Positions 34,379 through 42,057 of a stretch of 64,000 nucleotides of DNA are shown piece by piece. The position numbers and the translations under genes are program-made. Below the pieces are notes generated by a model. The model worked only from the letters and a program-made list of their open reading frames with translations, had not been told where the DNA came from and ran no database searches. Position 1 is the first letter of the stretch. Each line of letters starts with the position of its first letter. Origin of the DNA: Limnobaculum parvum (GTDB lineage Bacteria > Pseudomonadota > Gammaproteobacteria > Enterobacterales > Enterobacteriaceae); the NCBI RefSeq assembly GCF_003096015.2, contig NZ_CP029185.2, forward strand, positions 3,645,001 to 3,709,000, in the 5' to 3' direction.

Positions 34379-35572
34379 ATGACGGATTCTACGACCCCAT
34401 CAGCACCAGTTGAACAAGAGAACGTGTCAACTGAAAAAGAAACAAATACTCAAACGCCAAAAGTCAGGCAAGGTAGCCGGTCTGGTGTTGCATTAGGAGC
34501 GATTGCTATCGCTTTAGTCATTGCTCTTGGCGGTGGTCTTTATTACCACGGTCATCAATGGGCTGCATCCCAACAGGCAACAATACAGCAGTTACAGGCT
34601 CAAATTGATACACTGAAAACCGGTCAATCTAAAGAAGATGGCCAACTATTAGCATCGCAAAATGAATTTACTCAGCAGTTGAAAAACAGCGAGAAACAGA
34701 TAGCCGAGCAAAATAATAAGCTGAATGCTCAGATATCAACCTTGCAAGAGCTACAAAATAAGGTCACGACTATTGCCTCCAGCGATAGTAAAATATGGCA
34801 TCTGTCTGAAGCAGATTTTCTGGTCAAAATGGCTGCGCGTAAGCTATCAATTGAGCAAGATGCAGCGACAGCAATTAATATGCTAAAAAGCGCAGATAAA
34901 TCACTATCTGAATTTAATGACCCAAGTTTAGGCGAAGTCCGTCAGGCTATTATTCAGGATATCAATTCCATTTCAGCGGTAAGTCAGATTGATTTTGACG
35001 GGATAGCCCTGAGATTGAATGAACTCTCTGATCAAGTGATGAATCTGCCATCCGCCAGCACCGATTGGGATAACGCGCCGCTGGATAAAAGCAGCACCGA
35101 AGTTAGCGGTGAGTTGAAAGACTGGCGTCAGAATTTGAAAAACAGCTGGCATAGCTTTATGTCAGAATTCATCACTATTCGCGACCGTGATGTTCCGGCA
35201 AATGAGCTAACTAGCCCACTATTAACGCCAGATCAAGATACCTATCTGAGAGAAAACCTGCGGTTAAAATTGTTGATTGCGGCCAGAGCGGTTTCCCGTC
35301 ATCAAAGCGAGATCTATCAGCAATCGCTGGACAGCGTTTCCACTTGGGTTCGAGCCTACTTCGATCCGGATCACTCATCAACCAAAGCGTTTTTAAGCCA
35401 ACTCGATGAGCTCACCCAGCAATCCATTAATCTGGATGTGCCTAAAGAACTGAAGAGCCTATCGTTGCTGGATGCTATAACGAGACAACGTACTCGTGAT
35501 ATCGCACCACCCGCTTCAACTACGGCTCCAGCGCCGGAATCAACCCATCCATCCAGTCATCAGGGGGGTTAA
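34379..35572 (+). CDS. hemX: HemX, membrane-anchored protein of the hem operon
   Basis: A 397-residue inner-membrane protein with a Ser/Thr/Glu-rich cytoplasmic tail, one transmembrane helix (about residues 39-57, GVALGAIAIALVIALGGGLYY) and a periplasmic region starting with a long coiled coil (about 65-125, rich in Gln and Lys). It was long annotated as a uroporphyrinogen-III methyltransferase, but it has no SAM-binding motifs and that activity is not supported by its sequence. It is followed two bases later by hemY. A C-terminal Pro/Thr/Ser tail ends the protein. Confidence 0.93.
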   Translation: MTDSTTPSAPVEQENVSTEKETNTQTPKVRQGSRSGVALGAIAIALVIALGGGLYYHGHQWAASQQATIQQLQAQIDTLKTGQSKEDGQLLASQNEFTQQLKNSEKQIAEQNNKLNAQISTLQELQNKVTTIASSDSKIWHLSEADFLVKMAARKLSIEQDAATAINMLKSADKSLSEFNDPSLGEVRQAIIQDINSISAVSQIDFDGIALRLNELSDQVMNLPSASTDWDNAPLDKSSTEVSGELKDWRQNLKNSWHSFMSEFITIRDRDVPANELTSPLLTPDQDTYLRENLRLKLLIAARAVSRHQSEIYQQSLDSVSTWVRAYFDPDHSSTKAFLSQLDELTQQSINLDVPKELKSLSLLDAITRQRTRDIAPPASTTAPAPESTHPSSHQGG

Positions 35573-35574
35573 AC

Positions 35575-36756
35575 ATGCTGCGTTTACTCTTTCTATTATT
35601 GATACTGGTTGCAGGTATAGCTGTAGGCCCGATGCTGGCGGGGCATCAGGGCGCGGTAATGATCCAAACGGATAATTACGACATCAAAATGAGCGTGACC
35701 GGTCTTGCGATCCTTATCGCACTACTGTTTATCGTTCTGTTTTGTTTTGAGTGGATTTTACGCCGTATTTTCCATACCAGTGCTCGTACTAAAGGTTGGT
35801 TTATTGGTCGTAAAAGTACTCGTGCACGTAAACAAACCCGTGCAGCTATGCTTAAGCTGACCGAAGGTGATTTCTCTCAGGTTGAGAAATTACTAACCCG
35901 TAATGCCGACCATGCGGAACAACCGGTGGTGAACTATTTATTGGCAGCTGAAGCCGCGCAGCAAAATGGTGATACCCAACGGGTAAATGATTATTTGAGC
36001 CGTGCTGCAGAGTTAGCAGATACCGATCAACTGCCGGTAGATATTACCCGTATCCGCATTCAGTTAGCGCAAAATGAATATCACGCCGCACGCCACGGTA
36101 TTGATCAACTACTCAATGATGCTCCACGCCACCCGGAAGTACTGCGTCTGGCTCAACAGGCCTATCTAAAAACCGGCGGCTACGCCTCTCTGCTGGAAAT
36201 CATCCCTTCCATTGAGAAAGCCAAGCTTTACGATGAAGATACGCTGGAGACCTTACGTCTTGATACTTACATCGGTTTAATGAATCAGGCAATGTCTGAA
36301 GGTGGTAGCGAAGGATTGAAGCTATGGTGGAAGAATCAGCCACGTAAAGTGCGCAATAACCAAACTCTTCAGGTTGAACTGGCTTCCCATTTCATCGACT
36401 GTGATGATAACGATCAGGCACAAAAGATCATTTTGGATGGATTAAAACATCAATATGATGAAAGACTGATTCGGTTAATTCAAAAGCTAGAATCCGGTAA
36501 TCCAGATCCGCTGGAAAAAGAGTTAAAAATGCAGATTCAGGAACACGGCGCAACCCCATTACTAAATAGTACACTGGGGCAGTTGTTAATGAAGCACGGC
36601 GAGTGGAAGCAAGCCAGTGAAGTGTTGAAACAAGCTATTGAGCAGCACTCTGATGCCAAAGACTATGCCTTACTGGCAGATGCGCTGGATAAACTAAACC
36701 GCACGCAGGAAGCCACACAAATAAGGCGTCAAGGGTTAGCACTATCCCTGAAGTAG
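35575..36756 (+). CDS. hemY: HemY, TPR-containing inner-membrane protein of the hem operon
   Basis: A 393-residue protein with two N-terminal transmembrane helices (about 1-22 and 40-63) followed by tetratricopeptide-like helices (VNYLLAAEAAQQNGDTQRVNDYLSRAAELA and TLGQLLMKHGEWKQASEVLKQAIEQHSDAKDYALLADALDKL). This is the enterobacterial HemY, unrelated to the HemY protoporphyrinogen oxidase of Gram-positives. The family is linked to haem or porphyrin handling by operon position; the molecular role is not settled. It closes hemCDXY and is followed by a terminator. Confidence 0.94.
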   Translation: MLRLLFLLLILVAGIAVGPMLAGHQGAVMIQTDNYDIKMSVTGLAILIALLFIVLFCFEWILRRIFHTSARTKGWFIGRKSTRARKQTRAAMLKLTEGDFSQVEKLLTRNADHAEQPVVNYLLAAEAAQQNGDTQRVNDYLSRAAELADTDQLPVDITRIRIQLAQNEYHAARHGIDQLLNDAPRHPEVLRLAQQAYLKTGGYASLLEIIPSIEKAKLYDEDTLETLRLDTYIGLMNQAMSEGGSEGLKLWWKNQPRKVRNNQTLQVELASHFIDCDDNDQAQKIILDGLKHQYDERLIRLIQKLESGNPDPLEKELKMQIQEHGATPLLNSTLGQLLMKHGEWKQASEVLKQAIEQHSDAKDYALLADALDKLNRTQEATQIRRQGLALSLK

Positions 36757-36773
36757 GAAATTTGATCGCAATG

Positions 36774-36810
36774 AAACGGGCTCAGAATATGGGCCCGTTT
36801 TTATTTTTAT
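36774..36810 (+). terminator. Terminator of the hemCDXY operon
   Basis: An 8-bp stem, AAACGGGC (36774-36781) with GCCCGTTT (36793-36800), followed by a T-rich tract, begins 18 bases past the hemY stop. Confidence 0.88.
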
Positions 36811-36842
36811 CTCAAATGTCCTGCCTGATTTAATCATCAGGC

Positions 36843-37054
36843 AAAAAAAAACACTTGCCTATAGGGGCAAGTGTGAGAAAAAAATCAGGTCAAAGGACAA
36901 CATGGTGGTGTCTCACTCAACGTTATGTCTAATGTTTGATGACAATGTCATCATAAAGCTAGACGATAGACACCATTACTCGGCTCTGCATCATTCATTG
37001 GATTATGAAGTGGTCCTTAAACCAACTGTCATAAAAAGGAAAATGAGCATCTAC
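36843..37054 (-). ncRNA. glmZ: GlmZ small regulatory RNA
   Basis: Base-pairing sRNA that activates glmS translation with Hfq; RapZ and RNase E inactivate it by processing when glucosamine-6-phosphate is plentiful. The minus-strand transcript would start GTAGATGCTCATT, as in E. coli GlmZ. It keeps GCAGAGCCG, AACGTTGAGTGA and TGTTGTC at RNA positions 153-159, where E. coli GlmZ pairs with glmS. It ends in a terminator with a 9-bp stem (ACACTTGCC with GGCAAGTGT) and eight T. The predicted length of about 212 nt fits E. coli (about 207 nt before processing). It lies antiparallel to hemY, the same place as in E. coli. Confidence 0.93.
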
Positions 37055-37066
37055 ATATAGGATTTA

Positions 37067-37082
37067 GCACTTATCGTGCCAA
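37067..37082 (-). promoter_or_regulatory. Sigma-54 promoter of glmZ
   Basis: On the minus strand TTGGCAC-GATAA-GTGC matches the -24/-12 RpoN consensus, with ten bases between the invariant GG (37079-37080) and GC (37067-37068). The GC lies 13 bases upstream of the expected GlmZ 5' end. No good sigma-70 -10 element is seen at the matching position, so this resembles glmZ genes driven by sigma-54 alone. Confidence 0.85.
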
Positions 37083-37120
37083 CTTTTATTAATTCAGATT
37101 GAAATGAACAATTAATAAAA

Positions 37121-37133
37121 TAACATGTTGATT
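37121..37133 (-). promoter_or_regulatory. IHF site upstream of glmZ
   Basis: On the minus strand AATCAACATGTTA fits the IHF consensus WATCAANNNNTTR exactly. It sits between the sigma-54 promoter and the GlrR-type sites, where IHF bending assists RpoN activation. Confidence 0.75.
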
Positions 37134-37212
37134 ATAAATGAATTATTTATATTCTCTATTTATGCCATTATCATCGTATTTTTTACACGAGGTACGAAGT
37201 GTATAAACAAGA

Positions 37213-37230
37213 TGTCTCTTTTTAGAGACA
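37213..37230. promoter_or_regulatory. GlrR-type activator site 1 of glmZ
   Basis: TGTC-N10-GACA (TGTCTCTTTTTAGAGACA) is a perfect match to the binding motif of GlrR, the response regulator that activates glmY/glmZ sigma-54 promoters. It is about 160-175 bases upstream of the GlmZ start. Confidence 0.8.
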
Positions 37231-37275
37231 TCGAATGCTACTTATATATTTCACCATTATAATCAATGTATTAAA

Positions 37276-37293
37276 TGTCTTTTAGTAACGACA
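37276..37293. promoter_or_regulatory. GlrR-type activator site 2 of glmZ
   Basis: A second TGTC-N10-GACA (TGTCTTTTAGTAACGACA) lies 63 bases beyond site 1, centre to centre, about six helical turns. It is also just upstream of the DUF1294 gene on the plus strand. Confidence 0.78.
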
Positions 37294-37327
37294 AAGCAGA
37301 GAAAAAACCGAAGAGATCAACGACAGT

Positions 37328-37708
37328 ATGAATTCACGAACAGATACCAACAAAAAATACCGAACGTTCAGTTTCACTATTCTACTGGTGATTATCCTGT
37401 TCTGTTCTACCATTGCCCTAGCATTTTGGTTTGGCTGGCTACCATTACAGGTTGTGATTTTGTATACCGCATTGAGCCTAATAACGTTTTTGTTCTATGG
37501 CAAAGATAAGTCCGCCGCAAAGAAACATACTTGGCGCATCAAAGAAAGTACGTTGTTATGGTTGGGTGTAATTGGTGGATGGCCTGGAGCCCTGATGGCA
37601 CAACAATTATTTCGCCACAAGTCGAGCAAGAGATCGTTTCAATTAATGTTCTGGCTTACCGTTATCATTAACTGTGCAATATTAATTTGGTGGTTAAGAA
37701 GTCGATAA
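37328..37708 (+). CDS. DUF1294 family membrane protein
   Basis: A 126-residue membrane protein with about four hydrophobic helices. It carries the DUF1294 signature: a conserved YGKDKSAAKKHTWRIKESTLLWLGVIGGWPGALMAQQLFRHKSSKRSFQ block (residues 58-106) in which charged residues flank two helices. Full members often have an N-terminal cold-shock domain; this one is the short membrane-only form. Function is unknown. It starts 34 bases after the second GlrR-type site and is divergent from glmZ. Confidence 0.85.
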   Translation: MNSRTDTNKKYRTFSFTILLVIILFCSTIALAFWFGWLPLQVVILYTALSLITFLFYGKDKSAAKKHTWRIKESTLLWLGVIGGWPGALMAQQLFRHKSSKRSFQLMFWLTVIINCAILIWWLRSR

Positions 37709-37763
37709 AACCAAATGAGTTAAACAGAAGATCAGGGGATAAACCACTTGTTAAAACGTAGAT

Positions 37764-37791
37764 AAAGAAAAACCCTGCAATATGCAGGGTT
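37764..37791 (-). terminator. Terminator of the tRNA operon
   Basis: On the minus strand AACCCTGCA, loop TAT, TGCAGGGTT, then TTTC and further T residues. It lies ten bases past the CCA end of the proline tRNA. Confidence 0.88.
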
Positions 37792-37800
37792 CTCAAAATT

Positions 37801-37877
37801 TGGTCGGCGAGAGAGGATTCGAACCTCCGACCCACTGGTCCCAAACCAGTTGCGCTACCAAGCTGCGCTACTCGCCG
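37801..37877 (-). tRNA. proM: tRNA-Pro (TGG)
   Basis: A 77-base cloverleaf beginning CGGCGAGTAGCGCAGCTTGG, anticodon loop TTTGGGA (anticodon TGG), T-loop GGTTCGAATCC and encoded CCA. It is last of the four tRNAs, in the argX-hisR-leuT-proM order of E. coli. Confidence 0.97.
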
Positions 37878-37916
37878 AATCAGGTACTACTTTTTATTTG
37901 TTATTTTAAATTCGTG

Positions 37917-38002
37917 TGGTGCGAAGAGAGGGACTTGAACCCTCACGTCCGAAGGACACTAACACCTGAAGCTAGCGCGTCTACCAATTCCGCCACCTTC
38001 GC
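37917..38002 (-). tRNA. leuT: tRNA-Leu (CAG)
   Basis: An 86-base class II tRNA with a long variable arm (TGTCCTTCGGACGT), anticodon CAG in GCTTCAGGTG, T-loop GGTTCAAGTCC and encoded CCA. It is nearly identical to E. coli leuT. Confidence 0.97.
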
Positions 38003-38043
38003 AGTTACACAAAAATCTAAAACTTACTATACTAACAAATTAA

Positions 38044-38120
38044 TGGGGTGGCTAATGGGACTTGAACCCACGACAACTGGAATCACAATCCAGGGCTCTA
38101 CCAACTGAGCTATAGCCACC
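38044..38120 (-). tRNA. hisR: tRNA-His (GTG)
   Basis: A 77-base tRNA including the extra 5' G-1 typical of histidine tRNAs, GGTGGCTATAGCTCAG, anticodon GTG in GATTGTGATTC, and encoded CCA. Confidence 0.97.
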
Positions 38121-38184
38121 ATAAATTCTTTGCTCAACCCGGCATCCAAACCTTGGACATTCATCACGCCCTGCGCACTGTTTA

Positions 38185-38261
<77 letters not shown>

Positions 38262-38284
38262 GCAGTGCGCCGTTGCGGATGAGG

Positions 38285-38314
38285 ATACTACGGATTTCGA
38301 ACCCATCTGTCTAG
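38285..38314 (-). promoter_or_regulatory. Promoter of the argX-hisR-leuT-proM operon
   Basis: On the minus strand CTAGAC (38309-38314) and TAGTAT (38285-38290) with an 18-base spacer, about 24 bases upstream of the mature argX end. Confidence 0.65.
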
Positions 38315-38627
38315 CCCTTTTTTCAGGATTTTTTCTAATTGCTCACTTCATCAACGATTCGACTACTTTTTTATCATAAAACAAGGGTAAAACGCATTTT
38401 ACTAAGAATTAATTTATCTTTATTACTAATTTTTGCTTCCAGAATTCCTCAACCTCTTTTAAAGTCAGCATCAGCGAATGAGAAATACATTCGCACACTA
38501 ATAAAAGCAAACACAGATTTCTGATCGGCTAAACATCACCACACTAGGTGACAATACTTTATTGGCGCCGAAAATCGATCGGAAAGACAGGCTTAGGAAA
38601 TAATATCTATTTTAGGGACCATCCACA
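38315..38627. other. Region between the tRNA promoter and sstT
   Basis: I see no convincing gene. A TTG-initiated 61-codon frame (38339-38524) has no ribosome-binding site or recognisable protein features. The stretch is AT-rich and should hold the sstT promoter, which I could not assign. Confidence 0.4.
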
Positions 38628-39881
38628 GTGAGTAACATAACCAAGCCATTAGGCTTTCTACGCGGTAGCCTCGTTACCCAAATATTAATCGGCATGCTGG
38701 CTGGCATCATTCTAGCACTCGTATCACCAAACGCCGCTCAAGCCGTTGGTCTTTTAGGTAATTTGTTTGTCAGTGCGCTGAAGTCCGTTGCACCTATTCT
38801 GGTTTTTATTTTGGTTGCCTCTTCTATCGCCAACCATAAGCAAGGACAAAAAACCAATATGCGGCCAATCGTTGTGCTGTATCTGATTGGTACTTTTGCT
38901 GCTGCATTAATTGCCGTTTTAGGCAGTTTTCTGTTCCCTTCAAAACTGCTTTTAGCCACCACGAATGCTTCACTAAGCCCCCCAGGAAGCGTAATCGAAG
39001 TTCTCCATGCGGTGTTGTTTAAAATGGTGGATAACCCTATCAGAGCCCTTATAGAAGCAAACTATATTGGCCTTCTGGTCTGGGGTATTGCATTAGGCGT
39101 AGCTCTACGCCATGCATCTGATACCACTAAAACCGTAGTCAGCGATCTCTCTTACGGTATTACCTTTATTGTACGTCTGGTAATCCGCTTTGCTCCTATC
39201 GGTATTTTTGGTTTAGTCGCCGCCACGCTGTCAGATCCAGAAACAGGGTTCTCCGCGTTTCGTGGCTATGCCCATCTGCTGATGGTATTAATCGGATGTA
39301 TGGCAGTGGTTGCGCTGGTACTTAACCCACTCATTGTATTTATTATCACGCGTCAAAACCCATATCCATTGGTGTTTACCTGCCTGCGTGACAGCGGCAT
39401 TCCAGCCTTCTTTACCCGCAGTTCAGCTGCAAATATTCCGGTCAACATGACCCTGTGTAAAAAACTGAAGCTTAAAGAAGAAACCTACTCCGTTGCCGTT
39501 CCTCTCGGTACCGCTATCAATATGGCGGGGGCCGCAGTGACTATCACGGTATTAACATTAGCGGCTGTGTATACTTTAAATATCGCGGTTGATATCCCAA
39601 CTGCATTACTGCTGAGTGTTATTGCCTCCATATGTGCCTGTGGTGCGTCAGGCGTCGCTGGCGGTTCTTTACTGCTGATTCCAGTAGCTTGTAGCATGTT
39701 TGGTATCCCGAATGAGATCGCTATGCAGGTTGTTGCGGTGGGCTTCATTATCGGGGTTCTGCAAGATTCGGTAGAAACCGCAATTAACTCATCAACAGAC
39801 GTGGTATTTATAGCTGCTGTTTGTAAAGCTGAAGAGCAAAAAGAAGCTGCTATGGCGACCTCTGCAGTAAAAGAAAGCTAA
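38628..39881 (+). CDS. sstT: SstT, Na+/serine-threonine symporter
   Basis: Inner-membrane sodium-coupled importer of serine and threonine, of the dicarboxylate/amino acid:cation symporter (DAACS) family. The 417-residue product starts with GTG (38628; AGGGA upstream) as MSNITKPLGFLRGSLVTQILIGMLAG. It has the DAACS helical hairpin FFTRSSAANIPVNMTLC and the motif VPLGTAINMAGAAVT. In E. coli yifK occupies the place between the tRNA operon and wecG, and sstT is elsewhere. It is convergent with wecG, with a shared terminator. Confidence 0.95.
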   Translation: MSNITKPLGFLRGSLVTQILIGMLAGIILALVSPNAAQAVGLLGNLFVSALKSVAPILVFILVASSIANHKQGQKTNMRPIVVLYLIGTFAAALIAVLGSFLFPSKLLLATTNASLSPPGSVIEVLHAVLFKMVDNPIRALIEANYIGLLVWGIALGVALRHASDTTKTVVSDLSYGITFIVRLVIRFAPIGIFGLVAATLSDPETGFSAFRGYAHLLMVLIGCMAVVALVLNPLIVFIITRQNPYPLVFTCLRDSGIPAFFTRSSAANIPVNMTLCKKLKLKEETYSVAVPLGTAINMAGAAVTITVLTLAAVYTLNIAVDIPTALLLSVIASICACGASGVAGGSLLLIPVACSMFGIPNEIAMQVVAVGFIIGVLQDSVETAINSSTDVVFIAAVCKAEEQKEAAMATSAVKES

Positions 39882-39903
39882 TTTTTGGTTGAATTTAAAC
39901 GAT

Positions 39904-39929
39904 AAAAAAAGCCCTTAAGGGCTTTTTTT
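39904..39929. terminator. Bidirectional terminator between sstT and wecG
   Basis: A perfect inverted repeat: seven A, GCCC, TTAA, GGGC, seven T. It works in both directions and ends the sstT and ECA-cluster transcripts. Confidence 0.95.
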
Positions 39930-39948
39930 ATTGGCAGTAATTTATCAA

Positions 39949-40677
39949 CTAAAGACGATTGGTGTAATGGTAAACGACATACTTAAACAGCTTAAACTGT
40001 CGACGCCAACGGGTTGGCTGGGCTAGCAAACGATATAACCACTCCAGCCCCATGTCTTGCCATACCTTTGGTGCACGCTTAACATGACCGGTAAACACGT
40101 CATAGGTTCCACCGACGCCCATATACAGTGCGTCAGCATAGATTTTACGGCAATCGCGCATAAACATCTCTTGCTTTGGCGATCCCATAGCAACCGTCAC
40201 GAATTTGGCTCCACTGGCACGGATACGTTCAAATAGCGCTTCACGCTCTTCCGGTTTGAAATAACCATCCTGACTACCAACAATATTCACATTCCACTGA
40301 CTTTTCAGCTTTTGCTCAACCTCTGTCAATATTTCTGGTTTTCCTCCCACCAAAAATACCGGTACTCCCTGCTTTCCCGCCTGTTCCATTAGCGCTTCCC
40401 AGAGATCGGCACCAGCAACGCGCTGTACATCCGCATCCGGATATTTACGACGAATGGAACGTACGATACTGATTCCATCAGCATATTTATACTCAGCCGC
40501 ATCAATCAACTCACGCAAAGGCTTATCTTGCTCTGCGGTCATCACCTTCTCTGCATTGATCGCAACCAGCGTCCCGGTTTTCATATCGCTATCGTCAAAC
40601 AGATAGTCGACAAACTGAGCCATGTTACGAAAGCCCCATATATCAATACCGCGAATACTATATTTAGCAATATTCAC
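39949..40677 (-). CDS. wecG: WecG, UDP-ManNAcA transferase (ECA lipid II synthesis)
   Basis: Adds N-acetylmannosaminuronic acid to undecaprenyl-PP-GlcNAc, the second step of ECA repeat assembly. The 242-residue product is a WecG/TagA/CpsF (GT26) enzyme with TLVAINAEKV, ADGISIVRSIRRKYP, VFLVGGKPEILTEVEQKL, VAMGSPKQEMFM and MGVGGTYDVFTGHVKRAPK. It acts at the inner face of the cytoplasmic membrane. It is last of the twelve-gene cluster, nine bases after wzyE. Confidence 0.96.
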   Translation of the reverse strand: MNIAKYSIRGIDIWGFRNMAQFVDYLFDDSDMKTGTLVAINAEKVMTAEQDKPLRELIDAAEYKYADGISIVRSIRRKYPDADVQRVAGADLWEALMEQAGKQGVPVFLVGGKPEILTEVEQKLKSQWNVNIVGSQDGYFKPEEREALFERIRASGAKFVTVAMGSPKQEMFMRDCRKIYADALYMGVGGTYDVFTGHVKRAPKVWQDMGLEWLYRLLAQPTRWRRQFKLFKYVVYHYTNRL

Positions 40678-40686
40678 ACTACTCTC

Positions 40687-42057
40687 CTAACCTGCTTTCG
40701 CATTATCAATTTTTACCTGACCAGAAGACAGAGAACAACGGACTCGCTGGCGTATCATGCCGCAGGTGTCAAACACCCAATACAGCAGCTTAGCAATTAT
40801 CAGACATAGCCCAAATATCAGTGCAAAGAAAACAACTCGGGAAACGAAAGAATCTAAACCTTCCCGGGCTAATACAATAATGTTAAAAACCGCACCAAAG
40901 CAAAATGCCTGCATAATGGCACCTTTATAGCGGTTAGTTTCAGTCCGACCCTTCTCATATACCCAGTCAAACCATTTAATAATTAAACCTACCAACACCG
41001 CCCCTAGAGGGATAAACCAAACGCCCCCCATCACCACCAGAGAGCCTATCAAGGTTGGTGATATCGCCAGGCCAGCGTGATAGTCCAATACTTCCCAGGT
41101 AAAATAATTTGCCGTATTCACGACTAAATTAGGTCGATCGGGCCATAGCCAGCTGGGAATAAACACATAGAAATCACGAACAATGGGAGCCAAGCCCTGA
41201 AACTCTATCTTGTCGTAATTTTGCAAAAGTAATGCCAAATTCTCCCACGGGGAGAACGTATCTCGAGTGAGATACAAGAAGGTATAAAATGCTTCCGCAC
41301 CAGATACGTTCATGCCATAACGTTTTAACGCCAACCAGAACATGCCAACAACACCAGCAACACCCGCCATTACCAGCATCCACAATGTGATGTGCCCGCG
41401 AGCAATGCCGATAAACAGGAATAGAGAGAAAGCAATTAGGATATTTGCCCGCGTCCCACCGACAACAACATAGGTCAAAACGCCAAAGGCGACGGTACTA
41501 ATTAAAAACAAAAACCAGCTACGGGTATTTTCCTTGAGGAAATAGACAACCAGCATGGCAGGAATAAAGAAATAGAAAAAACGTTTTAGTGCTACACCAG
41601 AAACATCACTGGAGAAAATCTGGCTATATTTTTCTAACTTAAACAGTAAAAAACCATTTTGCAGGAAGAATATTCCAACGGTAGTTATCGCTACCAACGC
41701 TAACAGTATCCAAGTTAGATTGGTTTCAACACGATTCATGGTAAATAGCGCAGGACGAGGCTTATCACTCGGCTTTAATAATCGGGTTTTATAGCAAACA
41801 TAATAAATAGCATAAAAACAGGTTGCTGAAAGTAACGCATTAAGTAAGGAATCCACTGCAACCACTTGTACATCAAACTGAAAAACCAGCACACACGTCA
41901 GCGGGAAGCCAAAATAGAAGGTCAATAAATAAAGCAGTGAAAATAATATGTTAAAGTTAAAGCGTACCGTTCTAAACTCTTTATAAGTTAAAGTCAGAAT
42001 AAATATCAGTGATATCAGGTAAACAACAAACAAACCACCAAACTGTGCAGGTTCCAT
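40687..42057 (-). CDS. wzyE: WzyE, ECA polysaccharide polymerase
   Basis: Inner-membrane polymerase that links ECA trisaccharide repeats on undecaprenyl pyrophosphate. From ATG 42057 the product has 456 residues and about twelve hydrophobic helices. It matches E. coli WzyE in long blocks such as VSGVALKRFFYFFIPAMLVVYFL, YLTRDTFSPWENLALLLQNYD and IVRDFYVFIPSWLWPDRPN. The ATG overlaps the wecF stop (TAATG); an upstream in-frame ATG at 42099 would add 14 unrelated residues inside wecF. Confidence 0.95.
   Translation of the reverse strand: MEPAQFGGLFVVYLISLIFILTLTYKEFRTVRFNFNILFSLLYLLTFYFGFPLTCVLVFQFDVQVVAVDSLLNALLSATCFYAIYYVCYKTRLLKPSDKPRPALFTMNRVETNLTWILLALVAITTVGIFFLQNGFLLFKLEKYSQIFSSDVSGVALKRFFYFFIPAMLVVYFLKENTRSWFLFLISTVAFGVLTYVVVGGTRANILIAFSLFLFIGIARGHITLWMLVMAGVAGVVGMFWLALKRYGMNVSGAEAFYTFLYLTRDTFSPWENLALLLQNYDKIEFQGLAPIVRDFYVFIPSWLWPDRPNLVVNTANYFTWEVLDYHAGLAISPTLIGSLVVMGGVWFIPLGAVLVGLIIKWFDWVYEKGRTETNRYKGAIMQAFCFGAVFNIIVLAREGLDSFVSRVVFFALIFGLCLIIAKLLYWVFDTCGMIRQRVRCSLSSGQVKIDNAKAG

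Noticed and set aside
37782..38108. 108-codon plus-strand frame across three tRNA genes
   Set aside because: Produced by reading the complement of tRNA genes; the RNA genes explain the sequence fully.
38339..38524. 61-codon TTG frame upstream of sstT
   Set aside because: No ribosome-binding site, atypical composition, and no similarity to a known leader peptide; probably chance in AT-rich DNA.
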